From positions 50,166,943 through 50,230,942 of the forward strand of contig OZ026612.1 in the NCBI GenBank assembly GCA_964020975.1: a stretch of 64,000 nt of DNA. The letters are read 5' to 3'. Of this stretch, positions 1-11,984 are shown piece after piece (position 1 is the first letter of the stretch; each line of letters starts with the position of its first letter). The notes below the pieces were generated by a model. The model made no database searches, was not told the origin of the DNA, and saw only the letters and a list, made by a program, of their open reading frames with translations. This DNA comes from Hermodice carunculata. Taxonomy: Eukaryota > Annelida > Polychaeta > Eunicida > Amphinomidae. The position numbers and the translations under genes are program-made.

Positions 1-656
1 TGACACCCCTACAATGCTAACATTGGCCTACTGTCCAAAGAATGGACCAAAGTGTTTCAATATAGATACAAGTGGACTGATATTGTCTACATAATTTGAT
101 TTACATCCCAGTGTTTCACAGGAAATATGATTTTCTGCAAAGGTTTCAAGCATCGCATATTCACAAAATTAATCATCCACAGACTCAGAAATTTCTAAGC
201 ACAATGTATTGGTTACACAGATGTCCATGTTCACGATAATGTTAGGCCATGCAACTTAAAGACCATCATATATTTCAGAAGAGAAACATCCATGTCACAT
301 GGCATGGTAATCCCTTTCATACAAGACCATCTGCCAGTTGTCAAGTGTCAAAAATATGTCACTCGATTTCAGAGACAGAGATCTGGCATAAAATGGCAAA
401 GAGTTATAAACATTTGGAGAAACTAACCACTTCCAATAAACAGTTGGATAAACTAACTATTAACTGACCACTTGCAGCAGTCTTTCTTGTTTTATACACC
501 GACATCACACTGCCTATTCTGACCATTTTAGCAGATTTATGTTCAACACTGCCTGAATGTTTATATATATATATTTTTTTTTGATGGGTAATTCTGGTGT
601 TGCTTTTCATTTGGTTGTTGATAATAACAAATATATTTTCATATACACTGTCACTC
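1..656. other. AT-rich stretch with no recognised gene or repeat
   Basis: I see no splice-bounded reading frame, RNA gene or terminal repeat here. The only local structure is a short TA run followed by a T run near 560-580. The two open frames are short, overlap on opposite strands and show no recognisable motif, so I read them as chance frames. Confidence 0.5.
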
Positions 657-881
657 CAACTGATTCCACCCTAATGGCACTTTTTCCCACTAGTATCTAA
701 ATGTCGTCTGCTAACTATATTTCACTCACTTAGGGATTATTTTTCAGAATTTTGGTTGAAACTTGCATGGAAAATCATTCCAAATTATATGCCCATGGTC
801 GTCGACAGCTTTCCTTGGTGCGCCCAGAGTGTGCCAAGGAAAGCTGCTGATTCAGTCTTCTATCAAGGTGGATTGAGTTAA
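657..881 (-). mobile_element. TTAA-flanked MITE, type 1, with central hairpin
   Basis: This is the reverse-orientation homologue of the copy at 7615-7836. The right end reads GGTGGATTGAGTTAA and the left end is a decayed partner (CTGATTCCACCCTAATGG). Near the right end is a hairpin with arms CAGCTTTCCTTGG and CCAAGGAAAGCTG. The interior lines up with the other copy through shared words such as GGGATTATTTTTC and GAAACTTGCATGGAA. A TTAA target with inverted ends suggests a piggyBac-type non-autonomous element, but no transposase is present to confirm it. The left TTAA has mutated, so this copy is older than the 7615 copy. Confidence 0.8.
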
Positions 882-1129
882 CAACAGATTTTGCTGCATG
901 TTACTGTAAGTCTATATTTGACATACATGTATTTCTAAATCATGCATGCACTGTGTAATGAGATCTGTTAGGATCACTCTCAATCAGTCAGTCTGATACA
1001 TGTCTATAGTATATGTATTCCTATACCATAATTCTTCTGATAGCTCTCAACATTGATCTACATCTACATGACTGAAAACTAGAGAATTATATACCACCAT
1101 AAATAAACTTCATTTCAAATTAAAACTTG

Positions 1130-1395
1130 ACTTCGAGTTTTTCAGGCAAGGCAAAAATCCATTATGCATCCCGACAGCAAATCACCACCTGCATTTTGAC
1201 CCCTAGTAGCCTTAGAAATAGGTCGAGGAAGTTGAATGTCTAACTAAACCTATTAATATTTAATGACCAAGGATCATGCTTGCACTGCCATCATTACCAA
1301 GATCTATATACATGTAAGCCTATTTGTAAATGTAAACCTTCATTTGACCTTTGAAGGTCATTTAAGGTCATAACAAGAGATACACTAAACAGCTA
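1130..1395 (+). mobile_element. 5' fragment of hairpin-ended family D
   Basis: The diagnostic family D word ATTATGCATCCC lies at about 1160, as in the complete copy at 11985-12963. The interior carries phrases such as 'tttgacctttgaaggtcatt' that recur in that copy. No matching 3' end (GGGATGCATAAT) follows. The copy ends where family B begins, so it looks truncated or interrupted by that insertion. Confidence 0.5.
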
Positions 1396-1882
1396 AACTA
1401 GAGGACACTGGAAGTCCTGTGCTCAGCTCACCTTCGATACACAAACTGAAGTGAACTTGTGACCTTTGTTTTGGAGAACAGGATTTTTAAAGATTAAAAA
1501 GAAAAAAAAAAAAGGAACAAAAAACTTTATAAACAATCTTGAAATCATTGGAGCATCAAGACCACTTAAACAAATTTGGTAGAGACCCACCCAAGGTATA
1601 TAGCAGCCAAGTTTGAGGTAAATATGATTGATACTTTTGGAGAAGAAGTCAAAAACATGAATATATTTGGCAATCCCCATAGACTCATATGGTAATCAAT
1701 GGAAATGCATCAACCAACAAGTTCCGAATTGAAAAACTGTTAAAAATCAGGGAGCTGGATTGTTACCAACTAGTGATCACCTTAGAATAACCCTCCCATA
1801 AGCTACATTTTCACCAATTTTGAAAACAATCTCAGTAATGCTTTGGAGAAGTCCAAAATAGCTTTAACACAAAAGGTTCATA
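1396..1882 (+). mobile_element. hairpin-ended family B, truncated first copy
   Basis: The copy opens with AACTAGAGGACACTGG then AAGTCCTGTGCTCAGCTCAC. AGGAC (1402-1406) pairs with GTCCT (1414-1418), giving the family's 5' hairpin. Two core modules of about 165 bp follow; each contains 'accaagttt'-like and 'ttttggagaag'-like words and alternates with 'attgacttacatagtaatcaa'-like text. The 3' end is missing because a second family B start follows at 1883. It may be a partial tandem duplication of one element or an older copy entered by a younger one. Confidence 0.65.
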
Positions 1883-2772
1883 AACAAGAGGACTGTGAAG
1901 TCCTGTGCTCAGCAGGTCTTACATGCAAAGACTGCAGGGGTCCTGTGAACTCCAAAATCATATCAAGGTCACCTTTGTCTAAGCCCATCATCACTGTTGC
2001 TTACATGAACACGTCACCTTACTGATTTTTTTCCTCATTTTGAAAATTTGTTAAAAAGTGACAAAATGACAGCACTACCATGTTGTGTAAAAACTGGTGG
2101 AGATCAAGTCCACTTACATTCCCAATAAATTTGAATAGGATTCAACTTACAGTTTGGGTGATAAAGTCAAGAAAAATGAAAAGACACAAAAATTCTTTAA
2201 AAAGCAAAAAATAATTGCAGCATCACCTTTGAACAAATTAAAGTCTCGATGTCCCCAGAAGTGATCCTATGCAATTGCAAAGCAATTGACTTGGCAGTTT
2301 CAGAGAAGATTTTTGAAGAGTTTACTGAAAAATGAACATGAAAATTTGTGAGAAAAATCTGAAAATCAATGCAGTGTGACCATTTGAATAAAATTGGTAC
2401 AGACACCCCCCTTCCCACCCCAACAAATTAACAAATTAAGGTCTAAGGATCCCCAGAAGTGCTCTTATGCAATTTCAAAGCAATTGGCTGTGTAGTTTTG
2501 GAGAATAATTTAAGATTTTGTCCGAAAAAATGGGTAAAAAAGTAACAAAAATAAAAGAAATCACTCCAGTAGACCATTTGAACAAATTTAGCAGAGACCT
2601 ACCCAATGTAGATCTCCACCAAGTTTCAAGAAGATCTGACATACAGTTTTGGAGAAAAAGTTGACAATGTGAAATGTGAATGGACGATGACAATGGACAG
2701 ATGGACAAAAGGATGATACACAACTGATCACCCTATCACGTCAGCTGACTGACATGTCAGCTGAGCTAAAAA
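1883..2772 (+). mobile_element. hairpin-ended family B element, complete
   Basis: The 5' end is AACAAGAGGACTGTGAAGTC with stem AGGACT/AGTCCT, followed by CTGTGCTCAGC. The core consists of modules of about 165 bp. The tail holds 'tggacgatgacaatggac' and then a 3' hairpin, TCAGCTGAC (2741-2749) with GTCAGCTGA (2756-2764), ending GCTAAAAA. The 3' TCAGCTGAGC is complementary to the 5' GCTCAGCTGA word, giving short inverted ends. Its 890 bp length almost equals the family B copy at 51728-52621 (894 bp), which supports the boundaries. No protein is encoded, so it is non-autonomous. Confidence 0.8.
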
Positions 2773-3734
2773 CACAGGTTTACTTGAGAAAGATGAGCCC
2801 CAACATTTGTCATGTTGTGTTTGCTGTTACCACTTTCAGTTTCAATACTTGCACATCAAATTCAGCTCTGTCAACTTTCTGGAGGCTTTCTTGTCAAATT
2901 ACCACAAACAAGACCAAGACGTATATGAGACAAGACAAACCTAATAATACCAACATTTTTTTCCTTAGTGTCTTGGCGAGAAGTTCATTTGTAGCCTATT
3001 GAAATTGGAGACGCTTTATGATCTTATTTTCCTGCTGGCAAACTGGCTTATTGACATGGCAAGTACACTGGAAATGAAACAAACATGCAATGAACATGAT
3101 GAACACACAAGACAGCAAGATGGCCCATTAATATGTACCCTGCATTTTGCACTCCTTATTGCTGTTGAAGTCAGTTTGTTTCTTTCAATAAAAAGACGAC
3201 AGCATAAAATCCAATTAGGCCAGGTTTCATCTTGTCTCTCTTGTCTACCTGACAGCTTTTGCTGAGTGGGGCGAACTGATTTTCTCTGAGCAATTCCTCC
3301 TCAGCATGGTAGCTGGATAAACGTACTGTCATACATGTAGAGTTACAAGTTGCCATTGGAAGGAAGGTGGTCTCAACATTGCTGTGTGTCTGTTTCTGCA
3401 TGTTCACCCACTAAATCATTCCTTATTTGTTCCAGATTCACGATGTTTATTTTTCTTGCATTTTAAAATAAAGATGGCATGTTGTGTTTTTAAGATTTGA
3501 GTTATGCTTTAATGGATGGGTTACATTTACATTTTTTTTTTGGATCAGATTCCCAGAAATCTAAAGAAAGTTTTTGCCTCAAAATATGTGGAAGTATACC
3601 CAATCATGTAACTTCCAACTGTTTTTTCTTATTCTTTTTTCCCTGAACACTACACTGGTTTTTATTTTGTATGCTTCCAGTGTTTAAAATTAACAAAAAC
3701 AAAATGTTCATATTCTAAGCTCTAAAAGTCACAT
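2773..3734. other. no gene or repeat recognised
   Basis: Overlapping short frames on both strands show no conserved motif and no consensus splice sites around them. A short T run lies near 3532-3541. Nothing else can be supported. Confidence 0.4.
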
Positions 3735-5190
3735 AACAAAAGGCCCATGGGCCTAATCCTCTGCTGACATACACCAAAAATCCATTTCCCAAAATGTATC
3801 CCCCCTCCTCCCGCCAACCCTGAGAAATTAGTCAAGGTCATCCATATGATGCAACATCAAACTTCCACATGAAAGCACATTTGTGCTACATTTGGTATTG
3901 TTTTTCTTACTCTTTATCAACATATTAAATTAAGTGTCCTTTCTTTAGTGCTTAATCATGATGACATTGAAAAACAGGTCAAGGTCACACAATATAGTAC
4001 AAAATATGATGATTTGGCTGAGGCATATTTGCTATAAATTCAGCACTTTCCTCTGAATTTATTATGTCATGGGCATTACAATAAAATCATTTCCTGATAT
4101 GCATTCCCTCCATGACCTGGAAAAGGAGGTCAAGGTCACCCATATTATGCAATATCGAACTTCCATATATGATACATATTTGTGGTATATTTGGTATTGT
4201 TAGTATTTTTATTTCTCAGAATATCAAATTTAGTGTCCTTTACTACTTTGTTAATGACTCAAAAATACATCAAGATCACCCAAAATTTACAAAATTTGAT
4301 CATAAGTCTAATGAACATTTGGTGTGAATTTTGAAGTCCCATTCCCATTTATAATCAAACTTCCATATATGATAAACATTTATGGTACATTTGGTATCGT
4401 TAGCCTTCTTCTTTCTCAAAATGTAGAATTTAATGTCCTTAACAACATCTTTAATGACCCAGAAAATAATTTGGTCAAGGCCATTCGCAATATGACAAAA
4501 TTTGACCATTGGCCCAACACATACTTGGCGTAAATTTACAAGTTGTATCTCAATCTATAATCAAAATACAGAATTTAATATAACTTTTACACCTGTAATA
4601 CATGTTCCACTAAAAACAACCAGCGGTACCACCGTGACTCCACATCACAGATGTTTGTTTGCATGATGTTTTCATAAAATATAATCCCTCTTTAACCTTG
4701 GGAAAGTAGGTCAAGGTCATCCATATTATGCAATATAAAACATGTACACATGATATACAACTGTGGTACATGGGGGGGGGGGTCATTAGCTGTATTCTTT
4801 CTCAACATACTAATTTAATGTGTTTGCAATACCTTTTGGTCCATATCTTGAGTAATACTATAGGTTGCGGCACCAAATTTCAACACATTTTTGTCTTTGT
4901 GCCTCATTGACATCCCTACCAAGTTTCGTAAAGATTCACTGAAAAACCCCATCAATTTTTATATTTCATTTTTTGGCCCAAATCTTGCATAATACTATAC
5001 AGGTGGTGCCCCCAATATCGAACTGACCTAGAAATTCATACACTTGAAAAGTCCTGAAAGTTACATGGGGCTATCTTAAAAACTGTGGACTGTGTTGCAC
5101 TCACCAGGAAAAGCTTATGGACAGACAGATGAATGGACAGGCATGAGTGATTGCATGAGCTCTGCAGCCAATGATCAGCAATGATAAAAG
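3735..5190 (+). mobile_element. hairpin-ended family A element
   Basis: The copy starts AACAAAAGGCCCATGGGCCT; bases 3741-3754 form the perfect palindrome AGGCCCATGGGCCT, followed by AATCCTCTGCTGAC. The core is a run of decayed units of about 150 bp, marked by 'caaggtcacccatattatgc', 'aacttccatatatgataca' and 'catttggtattgttag'. The distal part carries 'gaaaactgtggactgtg', then 'ggacagacagatgaatggac', then a decayed version of the family's 3' hairpin (GCATGAGCTCTGCAG...CAGCAATGATAAAA). Four exact TCAAGGTCA words lie inside. No coding capacity. Confidence 0.75.
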
Positions 5191-5317
5191 TGAAACATTG
5201 CCAACTTAAAACAAAATACTTTTTGCAGAATGGATACTCATGGCCACCTGTGATGTTTGTTTGCTTTATTCATAAATAACAAATACACGTACACAAAAAT
5301 CGATATACAATCAAAAA

Positions 5318-5780
5318 AATGATCAGACGCAGCTGGTTTCTGATAGATATATGGTCCATTCCAATGAACATCTATGATAAAAACTGGGTGAACCTGTGGT
5401 CAATCCTTCTCAAGGTATTATGATAATATCCTCCCCTTGGAAACCATTCACGTGGTCTACAAATAAATACTTCATGAATGTTCACAGAAAGTAAAAACTG
5501 GTAAGAAGCTTGTTTTCCACAGGAATTGTCCATCATCCTAGATCAAATTTGGCATTTGCACTCACTCCTTCCTGAGATATTGTGTTAATGTTGTCCCCTT
5601 GGATGCCATTTACACAGCTATGAATAAATAATTTCAAATTAAAATGTTCTTAAAAAGTATGACAATGACCAGAAGCTGGTTTTCAATAGGTATGTGATCT
5701 ATCAGTAGAAACACCTCTGACAAAAATTTGGAAGAGTTGTGGTGAATATTTATTGAGTCTGAGTTATCATGGTAACGCCG
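5318..5780 (+). repeat. tandem array of about 185 bp units, diverged
   Basis: Each unit runs: 'agctggtttcTgataggtat', 'tggtccat', 'tctatgataaaaa', 'gtggtcaat', 'aaggtattatgataat', 'ccttggatgccatt', 'aaataaataattca'. About two and a half units are visible. The same unit, better preserved, recurs at 28990-29480, so this is a dispersed array and not a local duplication. It is probably the core of another hairpin-ended element whose ends I could not define. Confidence 0.6.
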
Positions 5781-5871
5781 TTGACAAGATGGAAGTCAAA
5801 AAGACTGACCCAGAAACAACACAGGGGATGACAAAATCCTCCCTGGCATTTAAAACCCTGAGAGGGCAGGC

Positions 5872-5875
<4 letters not shown>

Positions 5876-5916
<41 letters not shown>
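5876..5916. repeat. (AT)n microsatellite
   Basis: An uninterrupted AT dinucleotide run of about 41 bases. It explains the tyrosine/isoleucine runs in the two overlapping open frames here, which are not genes. Confidence 0.95.
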
Positions 5917-5919
<3 letters not shown>

Positions 5920-5929
5920 TGAGGTGGAA

Positions 5930-7614
5930 GACAGCTGGTTTCACTGCCTTGTTTGTTCTCTATGCAAAATATTTGGTTCTTTTACCTTCCTCAAGATTTT
6001 GATAAGCTGAATGTTTACCTTCATTCTTTTGCCAGCCTACAACAAACTGGTCATGTAAAGAATATCAGCAAAGATAAGCAAAAGATATTAATCATATTAC
6101 AGTTTGTTCAATTGTCATAGATTATAGATAGAAAGTCTACATAAAGAATCATAAAAAAAAATATGCTTGAAACATAACCATAACAACTAGATTCGTGTGC
6201 CTAGAGGAGCGAGAAAAAAAATGAGTATGACTCATATGTATGCTTCCTGTGTCTTTGCCTACAAATCAATCCATTATAAAATGGACACCAGTTTAATCTG
6301 AGGTCATTGATAAATTCCTGCACCATGTATACGTTACCAAACACACAAAAAAAAAAGAAAAAAAGAAAAGAGAGAGAGAGAAAAAAAACAGCTAAATTGC
6401 CACCTAGATCAGGTATGACTTTGTGCCTTGTAAGAATGGATTTACTTATTCCGTTCTCCTCTTCACCAACATCAATAACACAGAGAAACCTGATGCTGAT
6501 ATGCACTTTGGAACATCACCGTATGTTTCTGGGACACCCCTTTGTGGCAGCAGAGTCCTTAACATGTATCCTCATTAACGTGTCCTTACAGGCCACCAAT
6601 GATTTCCGACCACAGCCTTCCCTGTAGAAGACATGGTCTCTGCTACCAGATTCCACTGTACTAACTTTCTATGATCTGAACAACCCTTGGGCAATGTGTT
6701 CTATTTACTCCCATAACTCTTGGTCCTAACTTGGGTAAATATACTGGCTTTATGTGGATTAAATCCAATATCCTTCCCATTGTGTTCAGGCTGAGTCAAT
6801 CCTGAAATCCTAGAAACACCAGACAATTCCTTGTTCCGTGCATGGACACAATGGAACACAACGACTATTCTTTTCTCTCATAAATACGCCATAGGTGCGT
6901 GTCAACAATTTTTTTTCTTATTGATGCATTGAAGGTTAGCAACAACCCTTTGACTGCTCATGCTGACTTCTGGAAACTGCCATTTCTGGACGGTTGTCCA
7001 CAGTACATTTAAAAAGAAAAAGAAGAAAATGGTATGATATTTGGATGAATATTTTTACAAAATCATTATGCATGGTATCAATTAATTTTCTCTTGATAAT
7101 CACCACAATGACTGACCTTTATGACTGACTTTTTTGCAAGGGTGGAACAGTTTTTGCTGTAAAAAGCTCATGTATGTTAAGATGAGAGATTATCAAACTG
7201 CTGTAGACAATCTTTCAAGACTGGTCATCTTTAATATAGGACCACCTTTAGGTCACCATATGGGGTGGACTTAGACAGCGGGTAATACTGTGAGTAGCCA
7301 AAATAATCTAACATACAGTTGTATGTGACAGTTATTTCTTTCTGGAGGACTATACCACTGACTTGAACAGAATTATGCTTCATATAATTAATAGCATTCA
7401 CAATTGGTTTCTTAATTTGAAGGCTTGATGGTTGGTTTGCAGATTTGACCTATGATCACCTGATAATCAGTTATTATTTACTATATTCAACCACCATGCT
7501 TTGCTGTTGTACGCATGAAATGTGTTACTAAAACTATGTATGAAGAATGATTTGGTCACAAAAAGGAGGTAAATCTGACCAACCCTTTGGCCACTCGGAG
7601 AAGAATATTGTGGT
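5930..7614. other. no gene recognised; purine-rich patch
   Basis: The only structure is a purine tract at about 6345-6390 (AAAAAGAAAAAAAG followed by GAGAGAGAGAG), which inflates two overlapping open frames into lysine-rich and phenylalanine-rich peptides. No RNA gene, inverted-end element or protein motif was seen. Confidence 0.4.
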
Positions 7615-7836
7615 TTAACTCATTCCACCCTGATAGAGGACCGAGTCAACAGCTTTCCTTGGTGCGCTAGAGCGCGCCAAGGAAAGCTGTTGACCATTGG
7701 CATATAATTTGGAATGATCTTCCATGCAAGTTTCATCCAAAATTTCGAAAAATAATCCCTAAATCAGTTAAATACAATTAGCAGATGACATTTAGATATT
7801 AGCGGGAAAAAGAGTCATCATGGTGGAATGAGTTAA
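7615..7836 (+). mobile_element. TTAA-flanked MITE, type 1, near-intact
   Basis: TTAA lies at both edges, with inverted ends CTCATTCCACCCTGAT and ATCATGGTGGAATGAG. Near the left end is a hairpin of CAACAGCTTTCCTTGGTGCG and a partner ending CCAAGGAAAGCTGTTG, with a CTAGAGC centre. The element is 222 bp including TTAA. It encodes nothing. TTAA targets are known for piggyBac-type transposons; assignment here rests on the ends alone. Confidence 0.85.
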
Positions 7837-8430
7837 AGAAGTTTTACTGCATTTACTATGGACTCACAATAAATGCCATATCATAGCTCAGGTATGCAGG
7901 ACTAAATTAGGATAACTGACCATTGAATTTTATGTTTGATTCCAAAGTTTTTGCTTTCACATAAAAACTGTCAGAATAAAATTGATTAATCACAACACAA
8001 CTGGTCATTATGACAAGATTTTTTTTTTCATACCTGGTCTTCTATTTATAAATCTTATTGCTAGTATATAATGTTCACTAAATATTTCATGAGAGCTGGA
8101 CATACAAATACACATAAGATCAGTGAATTATCATCGAAAGTTATAAATTGTCCCAAAATCTCTGCTAATCATGAATCAATGAATTTCAGTCCTTGTCCAG
8201 CTGGTAAAATGATGTGTTTTCACCTCCCATTACCAAAACATATATGAAAGAATGAGTTGTACCTGTCCCTCCAGATATTTTTAAATATATGACTCTCCTT
8301 TGAGACATTCCTGAAAATTACCAAAATAGATGTATTAGTCCCAAATCCAGGAGTTGAGGTCAACACACAAAATCTGGACAGACAACACATTTTGATAAGA
8401 AAATTGCATTTGGGCACAGCGTAGCATGTG
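7837..8430. other. no gene or repeat recognised
   Basis: Ordinary AT-rich sequence between two TTAA MITEs. One short minus-strand frame has no motif or splice context. Confidence 0.35.
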
Positions 8431-8683
8431 TTAACTCATTCCATACCAGTCTCTGAATTTTCTGTATATTTACACCTAGATTTAAGACGAAAATTGCATA
8501 TTTGAATTCTTCATGAAAAGAGCTTTCATTCAAGCACCAACATGCCTATAGTCTTAGGTGAGCGGTTCTGGCACTGCCTGGCAAGTCATGCTGCAGCTGC
8601 CACAACGGCAGCTGCAGCATGACTTGCCAGGCAGTGCCAGAACCACTGACCAAGGCCTGTGACCGTAGTATAGAATGAGTTAA
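8431..8683. mobile_element. TTAA-flanked MITE, type 2, with giant central palindrome
   Basis: The ends are TTAACTCATTCCATAC and GTATAGAATGAGTTAA. The interior holds a perfect 38 bp inverted repeat: the left arm at 8564-8601 begins GGTTCTGGCACTGCC, the right arm at 8607-8644 ends GGCAGTGCCAGAACC, and the loop is 5 bases. Imperfect pairing continues outward for about 10 bases. A half copy of the same family flanks the ribozyme insertion at 53.2 kb. Confidence 0.85.
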
Positions 8684-10036
8684 CATACATGTCCCACCTG
8701 CACATCGTAACTTATTGATGTATGCTACAAGGAAGATTTAAGGCACCCAGATTTTGTGGATTCTTCTCCAAATGAATCTATATAAAATGCAGATGTGTGA
8801 ATGGTCGTGTGATTATCCTAGAGAACTCTCTGTTCTGCATTGTTGTTTTCAATGTTACCTTGTAACCCTCACCTTCCTTCAAACCTCCTGGGTTATGTAT
8901 GAATCCAGACTTAAAATCTTGAATGCTCTTATTGAATCTTATGTACTGCCAAAGCTCTGGGTGTGTTTCTGAGCTTGCTTTGGGTGGTGAATATAGTATC
9001 TGTGATGATGTAAAATCTGTTAAATTTGAGAGCAAGAGTGGGATTAACCTTCATATTTACTGTGATTGGTGTTGAACCACCAGGTCCTTTTCCTTTAGCA
9101 CGAAAATGAGATGCCTTGAGAAATACTGCATGGTGATGGGGTTATGTGGAAGCCATATAAATGAAGCCATCTTGGAAGGACACTACTGACCTGTGGCTTA
9201 CATTACCCACATGCTGGCTGCATGCGATGTAGCCCATAATGCATCACTACACAGACAAGGCAGCGACTTAGCTTCTCTGACCCGAACTATCCACACTTGA
9301 CCTTTATTGACCCTTTCTAGTGAGACAAGTCCACTTTGAAAACAGGCGTGGGGAGAGTAGCTACTTGCAAGCAAATGTAAACTCATGCTGGCCCAACTAC
9401 AATCTTCACTAACTGAACTCAGTTAATATTACATGACATATCAAATTCCAGTATGGGTTTAGAAAATGAGTTATGCTTATAGCTCATGTTCAGCATATCT
9501 TTCATATAAATTCTCTTTGAACTTTCGTCCCATTTAATAATAACCCATCGAGGGATTCAAAGAGTCAGACGCTCTACTTATCAATTCCACGTTCAAACCA
9601 TTATCTTCTTTTACATTAGCGAAATAGCTACTGCTTCTCAAAGGGCTCTGGTGAGTGTATTCTAGAGTCCTGCAGGTTAACAAGGCTAATTTATTTCAGT
9701 GAGAGCAACGCATGACCACAGTGTTGCTGCAAAAGCCTGGTAAAGGTCCTCAATGGTGTGAAACCACATGTATCACAATGTCGCTTGGCGGGCGCATATT
9801 CTTACCTTTATTACAAAAATTCCACCAGTTTTTCCACATGTCAATGAAGAAAATTAAAGGCAGAAATACCCTTCCACCCTCACTGCTCAATATTTGCATC
9901 AATAACTGGGCCACTTGCAAAGTAAATCTCTGCAGGAACCTTCATATGGAAAATACATACATTTCATTTGAAGTTGATGAGCTAAAAACAAATGTGAACT
10001 TCAAAGCCAACGTACTGTATGATGTTCAGCATCAAA
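8684..10036. other. no gene or repeat recognised
   Basis: The longest frame (plus strand, from 9712, 136 codons) has no recognisable motif and runs into the MITE at 10037, so about its last quarter is transposon sequence. I read it as a chance frame. Nothing else is supported. Confidence 0.4.
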
Positions 10037-10275
10037 TTAACCCTTTCCCCCTTAAAGCAACCAAAACTGGTTGGTGGTCAAATGTCATCTGCTTCAGTGT
10101 TTTCAACTCATTTCAACAGTAATGAACAACAATTTTACTGAGAATTGTAGATGAGACCTATCAAAATCACATGCCCCATGTCAACAGCTCTTTTTAGCAC
10201 GGGTTAGACACTTAGTGCCCAACTCATGCCAAGGAAAGCTGTTGACTCAGTCTTAATTCAAGGGAAAGGGTTCAA
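10037..10275 (+). mobile_element. TTAA MITE, type 3 (CCCTTTCCC ends)
   Basis: The left end is TTAACCCTTTCCCCCTTAAA and the right end is TTCAAGGGAAAGGGTTCAA, i.e. an inverted copy with one extra base in the TTAA. The interior shares AAGGAAAGCTGTTGACTCAG with the hairpin of the type 1 family. A reverse-orientation copy lies at 49864-50090, and their interiors align through 'tctcatctacaattctcag' (reverse complement). Confidence 0.8.
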
Positions 10276-11984
10276 CCATTGGCTGACCTGACAATGTCAC
10301 GGTGATTCAGATATCTTTGAAAGAACCTACATGTGATGGTGGACAGCACCTTCTGACATATTTGACAAGAGTAAATGTCAGGACAGGTTAGTGTCTGATG
10401 TACCAACAAGAGTGACTAGACAAACACACAGAGATGGTAAAAGTACAAAGCAATGTCTCATGGTCTGAGGATAACACCAGTCTGTTTGTATAATAATACA
10501 TTTCACCAGACAGCAATATTATAAAACTAGGAATTCTTTTTTAACTTTTAAACCATTTGTCTATTTTTCACTGATGCCTCAATCTCCTCCTCTAGGTGTA
10601 TATGAGCTTGGATTGAGCTGTGTGGCCATCTGTACCAGATGCTTGTCCGATCGCTTTTGATGATTAAAAAAAAAACTATTTATGTCTACACTATTGGTGA
10701 ATACAGTATGTTTACAGATTTAGCATTAAAGTGTTTATGGATAAAGTTTTTAGAAATAAAAAAAGTAAAATTTGAATAAAGACATTGTATTACAGTTTAC
10801 TACATAAACATGCTAAAATTCAAACTTCAAGGGGAAAACAGCTACATTTTCATCCATTGGGCTCTCCAGAATGGGAGCAAAAATGAAGACATATCTTCAC
10901 TTGACAAGTTAAGCTAACAGACCTCTTGTACTCCAGAAATGGTGCTACCAAGCTGGCTATGACAGCTCTCACAAATAGATGGACCATACAAAACAATGGA
11001 CATGTATTACAACAAATCTATCCTAGCTTCCCAAAGGAATCATCCATATCTCTCATCCAATTTTGCACAGACAGTATGCCTACAAAGTACAGGCACCCTC
11101 AGATTATTAATGTAGTTCTTGCGTTACATCATGTTCATTGGCTACTATGGTGTTTTTGAACATTCTACGTGACTCTGACCAAATAAAGATGTTTTGTGGG
11201 AAGGTAAACATGCCACTATTAGCATGATGACCCTGATATTAGGCAGAATAACAATGACCAGAGCTCCTGTTTTTCATTTAATATACAGCTTTATTGCACA
11301 TGGACTGAGATTCAAGTTACTTGTATCATATTCCTTATGCTCATGGCTCCCATGGCAGTAACTTTTATGCCTACGCTTTAGTGTCCAGCATCTAATACAG
11401 ATATCCATTTCAAAAGAAAGACAAATTTGAGACACTGTTTCAACAACTTCACTCAGAGAATATGATGGACTGATTATAAATGACCAGCATTTCCTGACAT
11501 TTTTGTTTTTGTTTTTTGTTTTTTGTTTTGCCAGATGGATTTTACAAAATTTTGACGGCAATAATTGGGAGCAGTATCATCTCCTGGTACAAGATGCATA
11601 ACATGGCCAGCTAAAGATTTATTTTCCTCCACTCACTTGTGTTGCTACCTGGGGCTGCAGTAAGCCTTTTCCTTGTAACATATCACTATGCCATGAGTCT
11701 GTTTTTTAGATCCTCTGTGGAGACCAGTTAAAAAAAGTCCACCTTATCCCCATTTAAACGTGTCAACCTGACATCCATGAAGCCAGGTCACGCGAGAACA
11801 GCATTTCATTAATTGCAGGGCCAATCTGAAAGAAATGTATTTTGTTGTGCAAGCAATAACTCTTTTATTTTGTCAGGTAGGAAGGTAATGATTCATTGCA
11901 CTGAATTATAATAGGGCTGGAACCGCAAATCTACCACGTTAACTTTCATGCTTCCGAAAACAAATTTAAAATATACATTTAAAA
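10276..11984. other. no gene or repeat recognised
   Basis: Contains only short chance frames and a (GTTTTTT)-like patch near 11503-11527. No splice-bounded frame or element ends were found. Confidence 0.35.

Noticed and set aside
9712-10122. 136-codon open frame
   Set aside because: The longest non-microsatellite frame, but it has no motif and no splice context, and about its last quarter is inside the MITE at 10037-10275.
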